Shown: positions 23,177-26,304 of the stretch, piece by piece
How positions within the stretch are numbered: position 1 is the first letter of the stretch
Layout: every line of letters begins with the position of its first letter
Source of the DNA: an uncultured Lachnospiraceae bacterium
Lineage (GTDB): Bacteria > Bacillota > Clostridia > Lachnospirales > Lachnospiraceae
DNA: 26,304 bases
Assembly: GCA_910586405.1 (NCBI GenBank)
Contig: CAJUII010000040.1
Location: 1 to 26,304, forward strand
Direction of reading: 5' to 3'
Made by a program: the position numbers and the translations under genes
The notes under the pieces: model-generated
Seen by the model: only the letters and a program-made list of their open reading frames with translations
Database searches by the model: none
What the model was told of the DNA's origin: nothing

Positions 23177-24910
23177 ATGAATGAAAACAAGGCTGGACTT
23201 GGATATCAGGACTTTGAGGAAGTAAGAACCCAACATATATTTTATATTGACAAGACAGATTTTATCAGGGAATGGTGGGAATATGCAGATAAAGTAACCC
23301 TGATCACGCGTCCGCGCAGATTTGGAAAGACACTGAACATGAGCATGACAGAGTGTTTTTTCTCAAATAAATATGCGGGCAGGAGTGATCTGTTTGAAGG
23401 ATTGTCCATATGGGAGGAAAAATCTTCTGACGGGGAATATAAGTACAGGAAGCTACAGGGGATATTCCCAGTAATTTTTTTGAGCTTTGCGAATGTCAAG
23501 GCAGCATCATACGAGGAAATGATATTCAAGATCACCCGGGTAATTACGGATCTATATAACAAGAATGAATATTTATTAGAAAGAAATCTTCTAAATGAAA
23601 AAGAACGGGAATATTATCAGGGTATAAAAATAGGAATGAATGCAGAACTGGCCACTGATGCCATACATTCAATAGCTGGTTTTATGCAGCGTTATTATAA
23701 TCAGAAAGTAATCATTATCTTAGATGAATATGATACGCCGATGCAGGACGCATGGATTTCAGGATACTGGGAGGAGACAGTCAGATTTTTTAGCGGTTTG
23801 TTTAACTCCACATTTAAGACAAATGAATACCTTGAGCGCGGATTGATCACAGGAATAACAAGGGTGGCAAAAGAGAGCATCTTCACAGGCATGAATAACC
23901 TTGATGTTATAACAACGACTTCTAGTGAATATGCTACAGATTTTGGCTTTACGGAGGAGGAAGTCTTTACGGCGCTTGACGATGCAGGATTAGGAGACCA
24001 GAAAGGGAAAGTTAAAAAATGGTATGATGGATTTACATTCGGAACCTGCACAGATATCTATAATCCATGGTCGATTGTATCGTTTATCAGGAAAAAAGGA
24101 AAATATGATACGTATTGGTCAAATACAAGCGGGAATGGACTTGTGAATCAGCTGATCCAAAAAGGAAACGCAGAGATAAAACAGACAATGGAAGATCTTC
24201 TTCAGGGCAAAAGCTTCGAGGCAGAGATTGATGAAAAAATTGTGTTCGACCAGCTAAACGGCAGCGCAAATGCAGTGTGGAGCCTTCTTCTTGCAACAGG
24301 TTATCTGAAAGTGTTACATGTAAGAACTCTGGAGGAGGACGAAGAGATCGGGGAGGAGGGCGATGTCTGGTACACGCTGACCATCACGAACCTTGAAGTC
24401 AGACGAATGTTTCGTGGAATGGTAAAGGGCTGGTTTGGCGGAAATTCGGAAATGGCATACAGTAATTTCATCAAGGCACTCCTCATGAACGATGTGGACG
24501 GAATGAATGAGTTTATGAACAGGATTGCACTGCATAGCTTTTCAAGTTTTGATATTGCTAAAAATGCATCAGATGACGATGCGCCCGAACGTTTTTATCA
24601 CGGGTTTGTGCTGGGACTGATGGTTGAACTAGCTGGAAGATTTGAGATCACATCGAACAGAGAAAGCGGCTTTGGGCGTTATGATATCATGCTGACCCCC
24701 GCAAACAGGGAAAGAGACAACGCATATATCATTGAGTTTAAAGTGCATAAATCTTCCAAAGAAAAAGATCTCGCACAGACTGTTGCAAACGCTCATTCCC
24801 AGATTGACGAGAAGCTGTATGATGCAAAACTGATTGCAGATGGGTTTTCGCCAGATCAGATTTGGAAATATGGATTTGCATTTAAGGGAAAAGAGTGCCT
24901 GATTGGATAA
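23177..24910 (+). CDS. AAA-ATPase-like / PD-(D/E)XK nuclease-like protein, copy 2
   Basis: The 577-residue protein has the same layout as the gene at 11908 but is closer to the commonest form of the family. It shows YQDFEEVRTQHIFYIDKTDFI at the N-terminus (split here as YQDFEEVRT and IFYIDKTDFI), the P-loop variant TRPRRFGKTLNMSM (44-57), Walker B VIIILDEYDTPM, LITGITRVAKESIFTG, KKWYDGFTFG and IYNPWSIVSFI. The nuclease-like core is GFGRYDIMLTP followed by AYIIEFKVHKS and a QTVANAHSQI helix. Proposed catalytic residues are present. Function is not established for the family. ATG 23177 has AAGGGAGGG upstream; the frame's 16 earlier codons are unsupported. It is a single gene, with a weak hairpin (24925-24949) after its stop. 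Confidence 0.85.
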   Translation: MNENKAGLGYQDFEEVRTQHIFYIDKTDFIREWWEYADKVTLITRPRRFGKTLNMSMTECFFSNKYAGRSDLFEGLSIWEEKSSDGEYKYRKLQGIFPVIFLSFANVKAASYEEMIFKITRVITDLYNKNEYLLERNLLNEKEREYYQGIKIGMNAELATDAIHSIAGFMQRYYNQKVIIILDEYDTPMQDAWISGYWEETVRFFSGLFNSTFKTNEYLERGLITGITRVAKESIFTGMNNLDVITTTSSEYATDFGFTEEEVFTALDDAGLGDQKGKVKKWYDGFTFGTCTDIYNPWSIVSFIRKKGKYDTYWSNTSGNGLVNQLIQKGNAEIKQTMEDLLQGKSFEAEIDEKIVFDQLNGSANAVWSLLLATGYLKVLHVRTLEEDEEIGEEGDVWYTLTITNLEVRRMFRGMVKGWFGGNSEMAYSNFIKALLMNDVDGMNEFMNRIALHSFSSFDIAKNASDDDAPERFYHGFVLGLMVELAGRFEITSNRESGFGRYDIMLTPANRERDNAYIIEFKVHKSSKEKDLAQTVANAHSQIDEKLYDAKLIADGFSPDQIWKYGFAFKGKECLIG

Positions 24911-24923
24911 ATTTTGTTATAAA

Positions 24924-24953
24924 CAGGCAGGGACCGCGTCACCCTGCCTTGTT
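24924..24953 (+). terminator. Imperfect hairpin after AAA copy 2
   Basis: GGCAGGG (24926-24932) pairs with CCCTGCC (24942-24948), with flanking AACA/TTGTT able to extend it around a bulge. A real T-run is absent (a TTTTTT occurs only at 24973-24978). Partial termination at best. Confidence 0.4.
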
Positions 24954-25019
24954 GGATGTGATTCAATCTTCTTTTTTCATGACGCATTGGTGACTTTCGC
25001 AGAAAGGCGGATTATATAC

Positions 25020-25502
25020 ATGATTAGAAAAGCTGATAAACAAGATATTGCCAGAATTGCTGAAATTATTGTATTTGGAAAAAGAGTTGCATACAGACCA
25101 ATATTTGAAAATGATTATGTGTCATTTAACGAGCTGCAAGTTGTTAATTTGTATGAAGAATATAATAGCAATTTACATAGGCTGGACGGTATGCTGCTGT
25201 ATGATGACGGAATTGTGAAAGGCGTCATAAACGGACAGCCCATAGATGCGAAAACAATTGAAATTACGGATTTTTATGTTGAACCTTTTTTTGTGAGACA
25301 GGGAATAGGAACCCTTTTGATAGAAGCGATGATTCAACAGGCAAGAAAAAAGGCATACAATAAAATAATACTATGGGTTATCAAAGATAACACGAAGGCT
25401 CGAAAGTTTTATGAAGCGAAAGGGTTTGTGAGCACTGGAAAAACATGCATCATAGAAGGCACTGCAAAAGAGGATTGCTGCTATGAATATGTTCTTGAAT
25501 AG
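25020..25502 (+). CDS. GNAT-family N-acetyltransferase, copy 2
   Basis: The 160-residue protein begins MIRKADKQDIARIAEI, a typical GNAT start, and has beta4 EITDFYVEPFFVRQGIGTLLIEAM containing the acetyl-CoA loop RQGIGT (read as FYVEPFFV and RQGIGTLL). Near the C-terminus come WVIKDNTKARKFYEAKGF and a final ECCYEY-like acidic/aromatic stretch. It would acetylate an amine substrate with acetyl-CoA; the acceptor is unknown. ATG 25020 has AGAAAGGCGG about 10 bases upstream. The frame is open 39 codons further upstream, but that part overlaps the stop of the AAA gene and lacks a start signal. Compared with its neighbours it is more AT-rich, which may point to separate origin. Confidence 0.82.
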   Translation: MIRKADKQDIARIAEIIVFGKRVAYRPIFENDYVSFNELQVVNLYEEYNSNLHRLDGMLLYDDGIVKGVINGQPIDAKTIEITDFYVEPFFVRQGIGTLLIEAMIQQARKKAYNKIILWVIKDNTKARKFYEAKGFVSTGKTCIIEGTAKEDCCYEYVLE

Positions 25503-25738
25503 GAGTGCCCTTAGATTGAAAATATAAAGACCTCTTGTACGCTGCAAACGGTCAGTGTCTAATTTACTCAGAAAGGCGGATCGGATTTGAGTTTCCGATT
25601 GCCCTCAGTAAAGTAATTTTCGATAACAGCCCAGACAAGACTAATGCTGGTATTCTCAGCATCGGCAAGCGGACTGAGTTTGATTAATACAGTTGCAGGT
25701 TACGCAAGTGCCGGTTTGAGCATTAATTAAAAATTAGC

Positions 25739-25767
25739 TTGTTTACGAGCAGTCCCTGTCATATAAT
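25739..25767 (+). promoter_or_regulatory. Candidate promoter of the cysteine-repeat protein gene
   Basis: TTGTTT (25739-25744), 17-base spacer, perfect TATAAT (25762-25767). The leader to the ATG would be about 185 bases. Confidence 0.6.
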
Positions 25768-25788
25768 AGGGTTATGTGGCGGGGACTG
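25750..25788 (+). other. Hairpin-forming inverted repeat spanning the -10 box
   Basis: CAGTCCC (25750-25756) pairs with GGGACTG (25782-25788); an inner CATA/TATG pair adds to it. The -10 box TATAAT lies in the loop, so the repeat could be an operator around the promoter. No T-run follows, which argues against a terminator. Confidence 0.4.
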
Positions 25789-25957
25789 AACTTTGCCCAT
25801 GTCTATATTCGCAGGATTTAGGAAATATTTTGTAAAAAGAGTGAAAGGATTACCTCCATCCGAACGTATTATATATGAAACAGGAAATGAGTCAAATGTA
25901 TGCGGAAACTGATTAAGGAATTTTCACGCCTGCATTTTCAAAACGGAGGAAAATATC

Positions 25958-26304
25958 ATGCGGAAAAATGTAACAAAAATAGTAGCAGCAGTGGCATTGG
26001 CGGCAATCGTGGTCGGAAGTTCGTCCAATGTAGCATTTGCACATCACGGTAGAGGACACAGAACGGTTGTTCAGAATCCCACGCCTGTATGTTATGCAGA
26101 TGGAAGCTGTGATGTGAACGGTGTGTGCAGTTTGGGCGTAGCCTGTGACGGGACGGTGCACTACACCGCGACATCCTGCTATGCAGACGGAAGCTGTGAC
26201 GTGAACGGTGTATGTACTTTGGGCGTAGCCTGTGACGGGACGGTGCATCACACCGCGACATCCTGCTATGCAGACGGAAGCTGTGACGTGAACGGTGTAT
26301 GTAC
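25958..26304 (+). CDS. Secreted cysteine-repeat protein, 5' part (runs off window)
   Basis: The first 115 residues are visible and the frame is open at the window edge. The ATG at 25958 has ACGGAGGA 9-10 bases upstream. A Sec signal peptide covers residues 1-28: basic MRKNVTK, hydrophobic IVAAVALAAIVVG, cleavage after AFA. A His-rich start to the mature protein follows (HHGRGHR). From residue 45 come nearly identical 29-residue units. Each has four cysteines exactly six residues apart (CYADGSC, CDVNGVC, CSLGVAC), then DGTVH and a short TATS linker. Two full units and part of a third are seen. The regular cysteine spacing plus histidines suggests disulphide-linked coils or metal binding outside the cell, which is inference. 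I do not recognise a named family; a conserved YADGSCDVNGVC unit is its hallmark. Confidence 0.8.
   Translation, partial: MRKNVTKIVAAVALAAIVVGSSSNVAFAHHGRGHRTVVQNPTPVCYADGSCDVNGVCSLGVACDGTVHYTATSCYADGSCDVNGVCTLGVACDGTVHHTATSCYADGSCDVNGVC
26090..26304 (+). repeat. 87-base direct tandem repeats encoding 29-residue Cys units
   Basis: Units start at 26090, 26177 and 26264; the third is cut by the window edge. Units 2 and 3 are identical over the visible part, and unit 1 differs at a few bases, some silent (GAT/GAC, GGA unchanged) and some changing Ser/Thr and Tyr/His. Confidence 0.93.

Larger units (their letters stand above)
25503..25957 (+). other. 455-base intergenic stretch with a possible decayed reading frame
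   Basis: Bases 25520-25687 form a 55-codon open stretch without ATG (NGQCLIYSERRIGFEFP early, DKTNAGILSIGKRTEFD at the end). An overlapping frame gives a 28-residue hydrophobic peptide from ATG 25644 to 25730 (MLVFSASASGLSL at its start). The 13-mer CAGAAAGGCGGAT at 25569-25581 repeats the ribosome-site region of the preceding GNAT gene (25000-25012). These look like remains of a deleted or decayed gene, but no family is recognised. The right half holds a promoter and a hairpin for the next gene. Confidence 0.4.

Noticed and set aside
26090..26304. Direct repeats that could be mistaken for a CRISPR array
   Set aside because: The 87-base units are contiguous, have no unique spacers and code in frame for cysteine-rich units.

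Overview
The window looks like chromosomal DNA from a Firmicute of class Clostridia, probably a gut-type Lachnospiraceae. Grounds: strong GGAGG-type ribosome sites, moderate GC with AT-rich intergenic DNA, a clostridial surface protein with 'YTG-AVEP' Ig-like repeats, an HTH-PfkB kinase, HelD, PepF, and two AAA-ATPase/PD-(D/E)XK proteins of the kind expanded in this group. I see no rRNA, tRNA, insertion sequence, phage gene or CRISPR array.

Left part (1-9574): the 3' end of a repetitive secreted surface protein, closed by a strong terminator; a lipoprotein followed by a divergent signal peptidase II (LspA-like); a carbamate kinase-like gene on the minus strand, divergent from an HTH-PfkB sugar/nucleoside kinase; a membrane HtrA/DegP protease on the minus strand, sharing a bidirectional terminator with the kinase; and, divergent from HtrA, a membrane c-di-GMP phosphodiesterase with an intact EAL domain and a decayed GGDEF domain.

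Middle (9576-21677): a HelD-type helicase, an AAA-ATPase/PD-(D/E)XK protein and an oligoendopeptidase F run in the same direction into a VanG-type (D-Ala-D-Ser) glycopeptide resistance cluster: vanR, vanS, a terminator, then vanG ligase, vanXY dipeptidase/carboxypeptidase and vanT serine racemase. VanR/VanS would sense the cell-wall signal. VanT would make D-Ser, VanG would join D-Ala to D-Ser, and VanXY would remove D-Ala-ending precursors. A promoter with a good extended -10 box and a 10-bp-period direct repeat lies between the vanS terminator and vanG, which suits a VanR-activated structural operon. No vanU, vanW, separate vanY, vanH or vanX is present.

Right part (21678-26304): a GNAT acetyltransferase with its own promoter, a YfcE-like metallophosphoesterase with an extra C-terminal domain, a second AAA-ATPase/PD-(D/E)XK protein, a second GNAT, a 455-base stretch with a possible decayed reading frame, and at the right edge the start of a secreted cysteine-repeat protein (29-residue units, cysteines every sixth residue). 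That last gene is the least familiar item here. The van cluster is the clearest multi-gene system.
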